Shown: positions 11,181-17,600 of the stretch, in pieces
Layout of the letters: each line of letters opens with the position of its first letter
How positions within the stretch are numbered: the first letter of the stretch is position 1
From: Caulobacteraceae bacterium
Lineage (GTDB): Bacteria > Pseudomonadota > Alphaproteobacteria > Caulobacterales > Caulobacteraceae
Assembly: GCA_020852035.1 (NCBI GenBank)
Contig: JADZBR010000192.1
Coordinates: forward strand, 1-18,397
Length of the DNA: 18,397 nucleotides
Direction: 5' to 3'
Program-made: the position numbers and the translations under genes
The notes under the pieces: model-generated
What the model was told of the DNA's origin: nothing
Databases searched by the model: none
The model's input: only the letters and a program-made list of their open reading frames with translations

Positions 11181-11444
11181 TCACATGTTCGAGATGCGCG
11201 CGGCGATCTGCCGGAAGAAGCCGCTCATCAGCGCGCCCATCAGCGGCAGGAAGACCAAGAGCGAGATGAAGATCGCCACGATCTTCGGCGCATAGACCAG
11301 CGTGGCTTCCTGGATCTGGGTCAGCGCCTGCATCAGGCCGATCCCCACCCCGACGATCAGCCCGACGATCAGCACCGGGGCGGACAGCTGGATGGTGAGC
11401 CAGATGGCGTCGCGACCGACGTCCAACACCTCGGCGCCGTTCAT
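11181..11444 (-). CDS. fliQ: Flagellar export gate protein FliQ
   Basis: FliQ is an 87-residue, two-helix subunit of the export channel. The start is the ATG at 11444 (MNGAEVLDVGRDAIWLTIQ), preceded by ACGAGG at normal spacing. The first helix covers about 14-38 and the second about 52-75; ALTQIQEATLVYAPKIVA is the family signature between them. The frame is open further upstream to 11615, but that extension runs through repeat DNA and the promoter and is not protein-like. It is the first gene of fliQ-fliR-flhB(-cckA), with a CtrA-type half-site 63 nt upstream. Confidence 0.96.
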   Translation of the reverse strand: MNGAEVLDVGRDAIWLTIQLSAPVLIVGLIVGVGIGLMQALTQIQEATLVYAPKIVAIFISLLVFLPLMGALMSGFFRQIAARISNM

Positions 11445-11507
11445 GCTTGGGGCCTCGTTACGGATGAGAATCCTGCGGGGAAATCCGCCCGGCAGGTTTT
11501 GCCCAGC

Positions 11508-11516
11508 ATGGTTAAC
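11508..11516 (-). promoter_or_regulatory. CtrA-type half-site upstream of fliQ
   Basis: On the minus strand this reads GTTAACCAT, matching the TTAACCAT half-site that CtrA uses at many Caulobacter promoters. It lies 63 nt before the fliQ ATG, in the spacer and not in a gene. No second TTAA lies 7 nt to either side, so it is a half-site only. A GAATC at 11468-11472, between it and the gene, is a CcrM-type methylation site. CtrA control of fliQ is known in C. crescentus; here it is inferred. Confidence 0.65.
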
Positions 11517-11520
11517 AAAA

Positions 11521-11580
11521 CCCTCCTTCTCCCGGTCGGGAGAAGGATAGACGCGCCGCCAGGCGCGGCGAGGATGAGGG
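11521..11580. repeat. REP-like palindromic element, first copy
   Basis: A 60-bp element contains two hairpins: CCTTCTCCC/GGGAGAAGG around GGTC, and CGCGCC/GGCGCG around GCCA, bounded by CCCTC and GAGGG. A related element in opposite orientation lies at 11609-11665. It lies between the fliQ promoter and the pilZ 3' end, outside any gene. Confidence 0.65.
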
Positions 11581-11608
11581 CTTGCGGCCTGTCCGGAGAG
11601 GGCGGAGG

Positions 11609-11665
11609 CCCTCACCCTCCCGCCGGCTACGCCGTCGGGTTTCCCTCTCCCGACCGGGTGAGGGG
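11609..11665. repeat. REP-like palindromic element, inverted second copy; possible pilZ terminator
   Basis: CCCTCACCC and GGGTGAGGG form a perfect 9-bp outer stem. Inside, CCCG-CGGC and GCCG-CGGG close on a TAC loop. The reverse complement resembles 11521-11580 (shared CCCGGTCGGGAGA core), making an inverted pair. It starts 6 bp after the pilZ stop on the minus strand, so it probably also shapes the 3' end of that mRNA. Confidence 0.65.
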
Positions 11666-11670
11666 TTCGC

Positions 11671-12012
11671 TCAGACTCCCTGAAGCACCGCGTCGCTGAA
11701 GAGGCGGCGGGCGTTGAGGTTGCGCGGCGCCTCGCGCTGTTCGTCGAGGCGTTCCGAGCCGACCAGCTTGACGCCCAGTTCGTCCTTGCCGCGCCAGGCG
11801 ACCTCGGCCTCGTAGAGCTCGCCGGTCTTGTAGAGCAGCAGCTTGAAACGGTCCGGCAGCATCGGCAGGGTCGAGCGCACCCGCCCGCCGTGCTCGGAAG
11901 TCGAGCGGACGGCGCAGTCGACGACGAACTCCTCGTTCTCGCCGTAGATGATCTTGGCGGTCAGCAGCGCGGGGGCGCGGGGCTCGGCGCGGCGTTCGGC
12001 GGTGGCGGACAT
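11671..12012 (-). CDS. PilZ-domain protein
   Basis: PilZ domains bind c-di-GMP and pass the signal to motility, adhesion or polymer systems. The start chosen is ATG 12012 (MSATAERRAEPRAPALLTAK, 113 residues), with GAGGAGAGG upstream; a longer in-frame start at 12078 adds 22 residues that look non-coding. The N-terminal RRAEPR supplies the arginines of the RxxxR motif. The second motif, usually [D/N]xSxxG, reads STSEHGG, keeping S and G but with serine at the first position. The remaining beta-strand pattern (RVRSTLPMLPDRFKLLLYKTG, YEAEVAWRGKDELGVKLVG) is typical of single-domain alphaproteobacterial PilZ proteins. It is a single gene between the epimerase-ABC operon and fliQ. The degenerate motif leaves c-di-GMP binding unproven. 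Confidence 0.85.
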   Translation of the reverse strand: MSATAERRAEPRAPALLTAKIIYGENEEFVVDCAVRSTSEHGGRVRSTLPMLPDRFKLLLYKTGELYEAEVAWRGKDELGVKLVGSERLDEQREAPRNLNARRLFSDAVLQGV

Positions 12013-12104
12013 GGGCGGCGTCCTCTCCTCGGCATCCGGAACCGGCACAGACGCGCCGGCATGCGCGCATCCCTGCAATGCTCAGGCCACGGCCATTCTC
12101 CAAC

Positions 12105-12135
12105 CGTCATCCACGGACTTGTTCCGGGGATGACG
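12105..12135. repeat. GTCATCC-type palindrome
   Basis: CGTCATCCACGGA pairs with TCCGGGGATGACG around CTTGT, with one mismatch. Palindromes of this GTCATCCxCGG type are scattered in alphaproteobacterial intergenic regions. It lies 38 bp beyond the stop of the permease-binding-protein gene and 92 bp before pilZ, where it may end the upstream transcript. The rest of the 12013-12173 spacer shows no confident promoter. Confidence 0.6.
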
Positions 12136-12173
12136 CAGGAAGGTGTGGCGCGCCAGCGGCGGCGGCGATGCGG

Positions 12174-13730
12174 CTAGTCAGACAGCCCGATCTCCGCGGC
12201 CAGAGCCGCGGCCGCCTGGGCGGGAGAAGCCGTGTCCCGGTCGCGGTCGACGCTGAAGTTGGCGCGCTGCATGGCGGCCACGCCGATCCTGCCGATCAGC
12301 GGCCGCAGGGCCGCCAGCAGCCGCGCGTCCCCGGCTCGCTTCGGCGAGACCAGCACCACCGCGTCATAGGGCGGGATGGCGCCCTTGGGGTCGGCGAGGA
12401 TCACCAGCCTGTCGGCGGCGATCCGCCCGTCGCTGGAGAAGGCCGAGATCACGTCCGCCTCGCCGCCGGCCAGCGCCCGGTACATGAAGGTGGGTTGGTA
12501 GGAGCGCTCGGTTCGGAAACGCAGGCCGTAGGCCCCCTTCACCGCCTTCCACTCCGGCCGCGACAGGAACTCAAGGTCGGAGCCGAGCGTCAGCCCTGGC
12601 GCGACGGCGGTCAGGTCGGCGATGCTCTCGACCCCGAGCTCGCGAGCGCGCGCGCCGCGCATGGCCAGCGCATAGGCGTTCTCGAAGCCGAGCGAGCCCA
12701 GCACCAGCACCCCGTCGCGCCGCTTCAGCTCGACGGTCAGCTCGCGCAGCACCGCCTCCCGGCCCGGATTGTCCTGCCGGTTCAGGACGTTGGTCCAGAG
12801 TGTTCCTGAATAGTCGACATAGGCGTCGATCTCCCCGGCGGCCAGGGCGCGGTAGGCGACGGCCGAGCCGAGGCCGTCCTTGCGCTCCACCGCCGCGCCG
12901 GCCTCGCGCAGCCGCGCGCCCATCAGTTCGGCGAGGATGTACTGCTCGGAGAAGTTCTTGGCGCCGACCACATAGGCCGTCTCCCTGCCAAGGCCGGCCA
13001 GCGGCAGGATCGCCGCCGCCACGCCGGCGGCGAGGCCGATCAGGCCGAAGGCGATCCGCCGGACGTCCCGTCGCGCGGCGCCGGCCTCGATGAGCCCCAG
13101 CAACTGGTCGGCGGCGAGCGCCAGGGCGGCGGAGGCGGCGCAGCCGAAGAGCACGAACACCCAGTTCTCGGTCTGCAGGCCCGAGAAGATGTAGTTGCCC
13201 AGGCTGGTCTGGCCGACCGGGGTGGAAAGCGTGGCCGCCCCAATGGTCCAGACCGCGGCGGTGCGAACCCCGGCCATGATCACCGGCGCGGCCAGCGGCA
13301 GCTCGACCTGCACGAGGCGCTGGCGGGAGGTCATGCCGACGCCGTCCGCCGCCTCGACGACGGCCGGGTCCACGCCGGTGATCCCGGCGACGCCGTTCCG
13401 CAGGATCGGCAGCATCGAATAGAGCGTCAGGGCGAGCAGCGAGGGCAGGAAGCCGAGCGCCGAAAACCCCTGCCCTGTCAGCGCCTTGGAGGCAGCAGCT
13501 ATGGCCAGCAACAGGGGGTAGAAGAGCGCCAGCAGGGCCAGGCTGGGGATGGTCTGGATGAGGCTGGCGAACGCCATCAGCGGCCAGCGGAGCCGCCGGC
13601 TGCGGCTGGCGGCGATCGCCAGCGGCAGGCTGAGGGCGACGCCCAGCACCAGGGCGCTGGCGCTGAGCAACACGTGCCAGCCCAGATACTGCGGCAGCAG
13701 GGCGAAGGCGGCCTCCAGCCGAGCGTTCAC
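12174..13730 (-). CDS. ABC transporter permease fused to substrate-binding domain (OpuB/EgtU class)
   Basis: A 518-residue fusion. Residues 1-250 are a binding-protein-dependent permease: about six membrane segments and an EAA-type loop EAADGVGMTSRQRLVQVELP (126-145) that docks on the ATPase. Residues about 253-518 form an OpuAC-type binding domain: VGAKNFSEQYILAELMG at 255-271, IDAYVDYSGTLWTNVL at 301-316, GFENAYALAM at 348-357 and GSDLEFLSRPEW at 383-394. Such permease-binding fusions import betaine, carnitine, choline, bile acid or ergothioneine (EgtUBC in pneumococcus); the aromatic residues in YVDYSGTLW suit a quaternary-amine or betaine ligand, but the substrate cannot be named. It overlaps the ATPase gene by 4 bp. 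It is the last gene of its operon. Confidence 0.9.
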   Translation of the reverse strand: MNARLEAAFALLPQYLGWHVLLSASALVLGVALSLPLAIAASRSRRLRWPLMAFASLIQTIPSLALLALFYPLLLAIAAASKALTGQGFSALGFLPSLLALTLYSMLPILRNGVAGITGVDPAVVEAADGVGMTSRQRLVQVELPLAAPVIMAGVRTAAVWTIGAATLSTPVGQTSLGNYIFSGLQTENWVFVLFGCAASAALALAADQLLGLIEAGAARRDVRRIAFGLIGLAAGVAAAILPLAGLGRETAYVVGAKNFSEQYILAELMGARLREAGAAVERKDGLGSAVAYRALAAGEIDAYVDYSGTLWTNVLNRQDNPGREAVLRELTVELKRRDGVLVLGSLGFENAYALAMRGARARELGVESIADLTAVAPGLTLGSDLEFLSRPEWKAVKGAYGLRFRTERSYQPTFMYRALAGGEADVISAFSSDGRIAADRLVILADPKGAIPPYDAVVLVSPKRAGDARLLAALRPLIGRIGVAAMQRANFSVDRDRDTASPAQAAAALAAEIGLSD

Positions 13731-14497
13731 GCCGCGCCCGCCAGCCTGGCGCGCAGCCGCTCGGCCTGCCGCGCGGGCGATTGCAGGAGCGCTCGGACGC
13801 CGGGCTCCACCTGGGCCGACAGCAGGTCCGCCGGGGTCCCGTCGGCGACGATGCGGCCGGCCTGGAGCACCACGATACGGTCAGCCAGCAGCACGGCCTC
13901 GGTCATGTCGTGGGTGACCATGACAGTGGTCAGGCCCAGCCGCCCGTGCAGGGCGCGATAGTCTTCGCCGAGGGCGTCGCGGGTCAGCGGGTCGAGGGCG
14001 CCGAAGGGCTCGTCCATCAGCATCAGCTTCGGCTCGGCGGCCAGGGCGCGGGCGACGCCCACCCGCTGGCGCTGGCCGCCGGAGAGGGCGACCGGGGCGC
14101 GCACCGCCATCTCCGGCGGCAGGTCGACGAGGGCGAGGAGGTCGCGCACCCGCTCCGCGATGCGGGCCGCATCCCAGCCCAGGAGGCGCGGGGTGATCCC
14201 GATGTTCTCCGCCACCGAGAGGTGAGGAAACAGCCCTATCTCCTGGAAAACATAACCGATCCGACGTCTCAGGAGATGCGCCGGCTCGCCCTCGGCGGCG
14301 CCGGCGACGCGCACCGTCCCGGCGTCCGGGCGGACCAGGCCGTTGACGGCCTTCAGGAGAGTCGTCTTGCCGGACCCGGACCCGCCGACCAGGGCGACGA
14401 ACTCGCCCTCGCCCACCGCGAGCGAGGCGTCGCTGAGCGCCAGATGCGTCCCGTAGCGCACCGAGACCCCCTCCAGCGCGATCGCCGGCTCAGCCAT
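13727..14497 (-). CDS. ABC transporter ATP-binding protein (OpuA/EgtV class)
   Basis: The 256-residue ATPase energises the permease-binding fusion encoded next. Visible motifs are Walker A GGSGSGKTT (38-46), Q-loop Q85, signature LSGGQRQ (138-144), Walker B LMLMDEP (158-164) with D-loop GALDP, and switch H196 in VTHDMTEA. Its closest named relatives are the betaine/proline/ergothioneine importers; the C-terminal CBS domains of classical OpuA/ProV are absent, as expected at this length. It overlaps the epimerase gene by 8 bp at its start and the fusion gene by 4 bp at its end, so all three are probably translated as a coupled unit. Confidence 0.93.
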   Translation of the reverse strand: MAEPAIALEGVSVRYGTHLALSDASLAVGEGEFVALVGGSGSGKTTLLKAVNGLVRPDAGTVRVAGAAEGEPAHLLRRRIGYVFQEIGLFPHLSVAENIGITPRLLGWDAARIAERVRDLLALVDLPPEMAVRAPVALSGGQRQRVGVARALAAEPKLMLMDEPFGALDPLTRDALGEDYRALHGRLGLTTVMVTHDMTEAVLLADRIVVLQAGRIVADGTPADLLSAQVEPGVRALLQSPARQAERLRARLAGAA

Positions 14498-15515
14498 GCA
14501 GGGCCCCGAAGGCGGCGTCCTCGGCGGCGTAGTCGAACATCGCCGCCGGATAGGGCGCCAGGCCCGGGAAGACCTCGCGCCAGGGCAGTTCCCCGGCGCG
14601 GGCGGCCAGGTCGCGGCAGGTCTCGCCGGCGAAACCGGCGTAGTCGGTCACCGGCCGGTAGCCGAGCGCGGCGGCGGCCGACATGTCGAGCACCACGGGG
14701 CCGGGAATGCTCCAGGGGCTCATGCCGAAGAGGCCCTCCGGCGGGCCAGGGGTGAGCACCAGTTCGGCCTTGCGTCCGGTGGCGCGCAGGATCGCGCGGA
14801 CGAGTTCGGCGACGCTGAGCGCCTCCGGATCGGCGGCGTTCAGCACGCGCACGCCGGGGTGCTCGGCGCAAACGCGGATCAGTTCGGCGATGTTGGCGGT
14901 GGCGGAGGTGTGGAAGCGGCTGGCGCCGCCGTAGGCCAGGGGGATCTGCGCGCGGCCGTCGAGCAGCCGTTGCAGCACCCACCATTCGCGCGGGCTGCGG
15001 CAGCCGGGCCCGTGGACGGCGCCGGGGCGCAGGATGGAGAGGTCGCCCGGCCAGCCCTGCAGCAGGGCGTCCTCCAGCGCCACCTTGTGGGTGGAATAGG
15101 TGGCCGGGCCGGGGGCGGTGCGCGGCTGGTCTTCGCGGATCGGAACGGGGAACTGCGGAAAGCCGGTCTCGCGCGCCTCGTCGAGCGTGCGGCCGGCCGC
15201 ATCGGCGTAGACGCTGCCGGTGGAGATCACCGAAAGGGCGCCGACATCGCCGGCCAGCGCCAGCAGTTGCGCCGCGTGCGCGGCCGTGAAGGCGACCGTG
15301 TCGACCAGCAGGTCCGCGCCCTGCCCCAGCGCGCGCGCCGGGCCTTCGTCGTTGCGATCGAGCGCGACGGTCTCGACCCGCCCGCGCAGCCCTTCGGGCA
15401 GGTCGCCCGGATTGCGCTGGGCGCAGACCACCGACCAGCCATGTTCCAGGAGGTTGGCCGCCGCGGCCCGGCCGATCTGGCCGGAGCCGCCGATGATCAC
15501 CGCCCGCCGGGTCAT
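14490..15515 (-). CDS. NAD-dependent epimerase/dehydratase (extended SDR)
   Basis: The 341-residue protein has an N-terminal Rossmann motif VIIGGSGQIGRAAAANL (glycines at 9, 10, 12 and 15), an ISTGSVYAD segment at 97-105 (catalytic S/T region) and YSTHK at 140-144 (catalytic Tyr and Lys). ILRPGAVHGPG at 161-171 is typical of nucleotide-sugar epimerases and reductases of the extended SDR class. The C-terminal half (LSVAELVRAILRATGRKAELVL) resembles NAD-binding isoflavone-reductase/epimerase proteins. Substrate unknown. The gene leads the operon and overlaps the ABC ATPase by 8 bp. Such tight coupling to a betaine-type importer is unusual and may mean a shared substrate, or just operon packing. 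Confidence 0.88.
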   Translation of the reverse strand: MTRRAVIIGGSGQIGRAAAANLLEHGWSVVCAQRNPGDLPEGLRGRVETVALDRNDEGPARALGQGADLLVDTVAFTAAHAAQLLALAGDVGALSVISTGSVYADAAGRTLDEARETGFPQFPVPIREDQPRTAPGPATYSTHKVALEDALLQGWPGDLSILRPGAVHGPGCRSPREWWVLQRLLDGRAQIPLAYGGASRFHTSATANIAELIRVCAEHPGVRVLNAADPEALSVAELVRAILRATGRKAELVLTPGPPEGLFGMSPWSIPGPVVLDMSAAAALGYRPVTDYAGFAGETCRDLAARAGELPWREVFPGLAPYPAAMFDYAAEDAAFGALHG

Positions 15516-15580
15516 GAAGCCGCCTGCATGGCCGCCAGCCTACACGGCTATCGGCGAGGCGGGAGCGGCAAATGCTCGAG

Positions 15581-16015
15581 TCAGCCCTGGATCGGCTGGC
15601 AGCTGGTGGGGTTGACCGGCGCGGTCGGCTTGCGCGCCCATTCGCCGCCGATCTTGTCGAACTCGGCCGAGGCGCCGGCGGGCAGCTGTTCGGTCCCGGC
15701 GGGGTTCCAGCCCTGCCAGCGGAAGGCGGCGACGACACGCTCGGTCACGCCCAGCGCGCGATCGGCCTCGGTGACGGCGCGTTCAGCCTTGCAGGCGACC
15801 TGGAAGTCGACGCAGCCGGTTCCCTCGACCTTGTTCTTGCAGGACTCATGGGTGGCCTCGATGTCCGCCTTCCAGGCGAGAATCGCCTGGTCGAGCCCGG
15901 CGAACCGATCGCCCTCCCCGCCCGAGGACTTGCCGCCGCCGTCGCCGCAGGCGCTCAACAGCAGCGCGGCGGCGCCCGCCGCCAGATAGAAGGTTCGCAA
16001 GAGGTTGTGCTCCAT
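15581..16015 (-). CDS. Small cysteine-containing lipoprotein
   Basis: The 144-residue product starts MEHNLLRTFYLAAG and has a signal sequence ending in a clear lipobox, LLLSAC, with C23 as the lipidation site; G24 and D25 follow. A glycine-rich linker (GDGGGKSSGGEGD) leads to a soluble domain with four further cysteines (59, 68, 75, 139) that could make two periplasmic disulfides. I do not recognise the domain. It is flanked by fliE (97 bp upstream) and the epimerase (65 bp downstream) on the same strand. Being next to flagellar genes does not by itself show a flagellar role. Confidence 0.75.
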   Translation of the reverse strand: MEHNLLRTFYLAAGAAALLLSACGDGGGKSSGGEGDRFAGLDQAILAWKADIEATHESCKNKVEGTGCVDFQVACKAERAVTEADRALGVTERVVAAFRWQGWNPAGTEQLPAGASAEFDKIGGEWARKPTAPVNPTSCQPIQG

Positions 16016-16112
16016 GTGATCGCCTGGACGCCGGCTTAGGGCCTGGGCTTTGGCCTATCAACGTGGCGGCTTCACGACGGTTCAGCTTGGGCGAAAGGCG
16101 ACGCGCCGCGCG

Positions 16113-16415
16113 TCAGATCGGCATCCGCATGATTTCCTGGTAGGCGCTGATCACCTGATCGCGGACGGCCATCACCGTCTCCAGGCTGGCTTCGGCGGCG
16201 GAGATGGCGGTGACCACGTCGATCAGCTGCGCCTTGCCGGCCACCTGGGCGGCGATCTGGCCCTCGGCGACCTTGGAGCTGCTGACCGCGTCGGTGATCG
16301 CGGACTTGACCAGGTCGCCGAAGTCGCCGCCGGCCTGCGCCGCGGCGCCAGTCCCGCCCAGGGCCTGGTGCTGGGCGGCGGCGTACGCCTTGGCGGCGGC
16401 GAGCGGGGACATCAT
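16113..16415 (-). CDS. fliE: Flagellar hook-basal body protein FliE
   Basis: FliE links the MS-ring and export gate to the proximal rod. The 100-residue protein has a low-complexity alanine-rich N-terminus and a helical C-terminus ending DVVTAISAAEASLETVMAVRDQVISAYQEIMRMPI-like in the family manner; the closing VRDQVISAYQEIMRMPI is a strong FliE signature. Two adjacent ATGs at 16415 and 16412 are possible starts; the first is used, with AGGG about 8 nt upstream. It begins 10 bp after the flgC stop and is the last gene of flgB-flgC-fliE. Confidence 0.95.
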   Translation of the reverse strand: MMSPLAAAKAYAAAQHQALGGTGAAAQAGGDFGDLVKSAITDAVSSSKVAEGQIAAQVAGKAQLIDVVTAISAAEASLETVMAVRDQVISAYQEIMRMPI

Positions 16416-16425
16416 CGGTCAGGCC

Positions 16426-16845
16426 CTATCGCTTGAGGAGGTCGAGGGTGCGCATGTCCATCGCCCGCGCGGTCTCGATGACGTTGAGGTTGGCTTCGTA
16501 GGCCCGCTGGGCCTCGCGCATGTCCATCGCCTCCACCAGGGTGTCGACGTTGGGCAGCTTCACATAGCCCTTGGCGTCGGCCGACGGATGGCCGGGGTCG
16601 TAGGACACCTTGAAGGGCCTCGGGTCGGGTTCGACCTTGCTCATCTTCACCCCTTGCGCGCCGTCCACCTCGGCCGGCCGGAACACCGGGGCCTGGCGGC
16701 GGTAGGGGTCGCCGCCGGCGACCTTGGAGGTGGAGTTGGCGTTGGCGATGTTCTCGGCGATCACCCGCATGCGCGCCTGCTCGGCGCGCAGCGCCGAGGC
16801 CGCGACGGCCATAGTGACGGCGGAGCCGGACTTGATCTCGGGCAT
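16426..16845 (-). CDS. flgC: Proximal rod protein FlgC
   Basis: The 139-residue protein has the axial-protein N-terminal block (RMRVIAENIANANSTS), a middle with PYRRQAPVF, the conserved YDPGHPSADAKGYVKLPNV region and a C-terminal helix MDMREAQRAYEANLNVIE. These are the standard FlgC hallmarks and the length is typical. It is exported through the FliPQR/FlhB gate and joins FlgB and FliE in the rod. It begins 5 bp after the flgB stop. Confidence 0.97.
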   Translation of the reverse strand: MPEIKSGSAVTMAVAASALRAEQARMRVIAENIANANSTSKVAGGDPYRRQAPVFRPAEVDGAQGVKMSKVEPDPRPFKVSYDPGHPSADAKGYVKLPNVDTLVEAMDMREAQRAYEANLNVIETARAMDMRTLDLLKR

Positions 16846-16850
16846 CTAGC

Positions 16851-17264
16851 CTACGCCTGGGTGGGCTTGCGCGCGGCGAGCTTCAGCAGCCCCATCGAGC
16901 GCTGGTAGAAGCTGATCGCCGCGTCGTAGTTGGTGCGCGCCTCGGCCATCTTCATCATCTGCTCCTCGAGCACCACGCCGTTGCCGTCGAGCGTGGTCTC
17001 CGAATCGGCCTTCTCCTTCACCCGCGCGCCGCCGGCGCTGGTGGTGACCAGGGTCCCGCTCAGGTGCTTGGCCTGGGTGCGCGCCGGCGCGCCGGCGCCT
17101 TGCGTGGCCTGGGCGACCTTGAAGCTGAAGGGCGTCAGGTCCGAGGGCTTGAAGCCGGGAGTGTCGACGTTGGCGACGTTCTGGGCGACCAGGGACTGGC
17201 GGTTGGAAAGATACCCCAGCCGACTCTTCAGCATCTGCAGCAGCGGGATGGCGGTCGGGTCCAT
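16851..17264 (-). CDS. flgB: Proximal rod protein FlgB
   Basis: The 137-residue protein contains the rod-protein motif RQSLVAQNVANVDTPGFKPS at about 22-41, and a C-terminal helix EEQMMKMAEARTNYDAAISF, both typical of FlgB. It is the first gene of flgB-flgC-fliE. The ATG at 17264 lacks a clear Shine-Dalgarno; upstream on the minus strand is a CATACT (-10-like, 17268-17273) and then the CtrA box at 17288-17302. That spacing would put transcription start close to the ATG, suggesting a leaderless message. Confidence 0.97.
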   Translation of the reverse strand: MDPTAIPLLQMLKSRLGYLSNRQSLVAQNVANVDTPGFKPSDLTPFSFKVAQATQGAGAPARTQAKHLSGTLVTTSAGGARVKEKADSETTLDGNGVVLEEQMMKMAEARTNYDAAISFYQRSMGLLKLAARKPTQA

Positions 17265-17287
17265 GCCAGTATGGTGAATAAACAGGG

Positions 17288-17302
17288 TTAACCGCGCCTT
17301 AA
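17288..17302. promoter_or_regulatory. CtrA box between divergent flgB and fliO
   Basis: TTAACCGCGCCTTAA is an exact TTAA-N7-TTAA match, the CtrA consensus, with both half-sites reading TTAACC on the plus strand. It sits 23 nt before the flgB ATG on one side and 25 nt before the fliO ATG on the other. One box may therefore serve both operons. CtrA activates early flagellar operons in C. crescentus; binding here is inferred. Confidence 0.85.
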
Positions 17303-17327
17303 CCGGCGCGGGCGAGACCCTGCGCGC

Positions 17328-17600
17328 ATGGATTTCGCCGAGTTCGCGCGCGCCGTGTTCGCCCTGGCCCTGACGCTGGGGTTGATCGGGCTTGCGGCGG
17401 TGGCGGGGCGCAAATGGGGGCCCGAAGCGCTGGCCCGCTTCCAGCCGAGCCGGCGGGAGCGGCGGATGAAGGTGGTCGAGACGCTGATGCTGGACCCCTC
17501 CCGCCGGCTGGTGCTGGTGGCGGTGGACGGCGAGGAGCAGCTGCTGCTGCTCGGCGAAGGCCGCCTCATCGGCGCGCCGGCGAAGAAGGATGGGATGTGA
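17328..17600 (+). CDS. fliO: Flagellar export assembly protein FliO
   Basis: FliO helps assemble the FliP ring and is not part of the final gate. The 90-residue protein has one membrane helix near 9-26 (AVFALALTLGLIGLAAVAG), a basic patch (PSRRERRMK) and a FliO-type beta domain: VVETLMLDPSRRLVLVAVD followed by EEQLLLLGEGRLIG. The ATG at 17328 has a weak ribosome-binding site and lies 25 nt from the CtrA box. The TGA overlaps the fliP ATG by one base (TGATG). Confidence 0.92.
   Translation: MDFAEFARAVFALALTLGLIGLAAVAGRKWGPEALARFQPSRRERRMKVVETLMLDPSRRLVLVAVDGEEQLLLLGEGRLIGAPAKKDGM

Noticed and set aside
11445..11615. N-terminal extension of fliQ by 57 codons
   Set aside because: It would translate the repeat elements and the CtrA half-site; the ATG at 11444 has a ribosome-binding site and gives the standard 87-residue FliQ.
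12013..12078. Longer PilZ protein starting at 12078
   Set aside because: The added 22 residues have no PilZ character and the ATG at 12012 has a strong Shine-Dalgarno.
16016..16112. Possible sigma-54 promoter or terminator between fliE and the lipoprotein gene
   Set aside because: No TGGC-N8-TTGC type -24/-12 pair and no stem longer than 4 bp was found.
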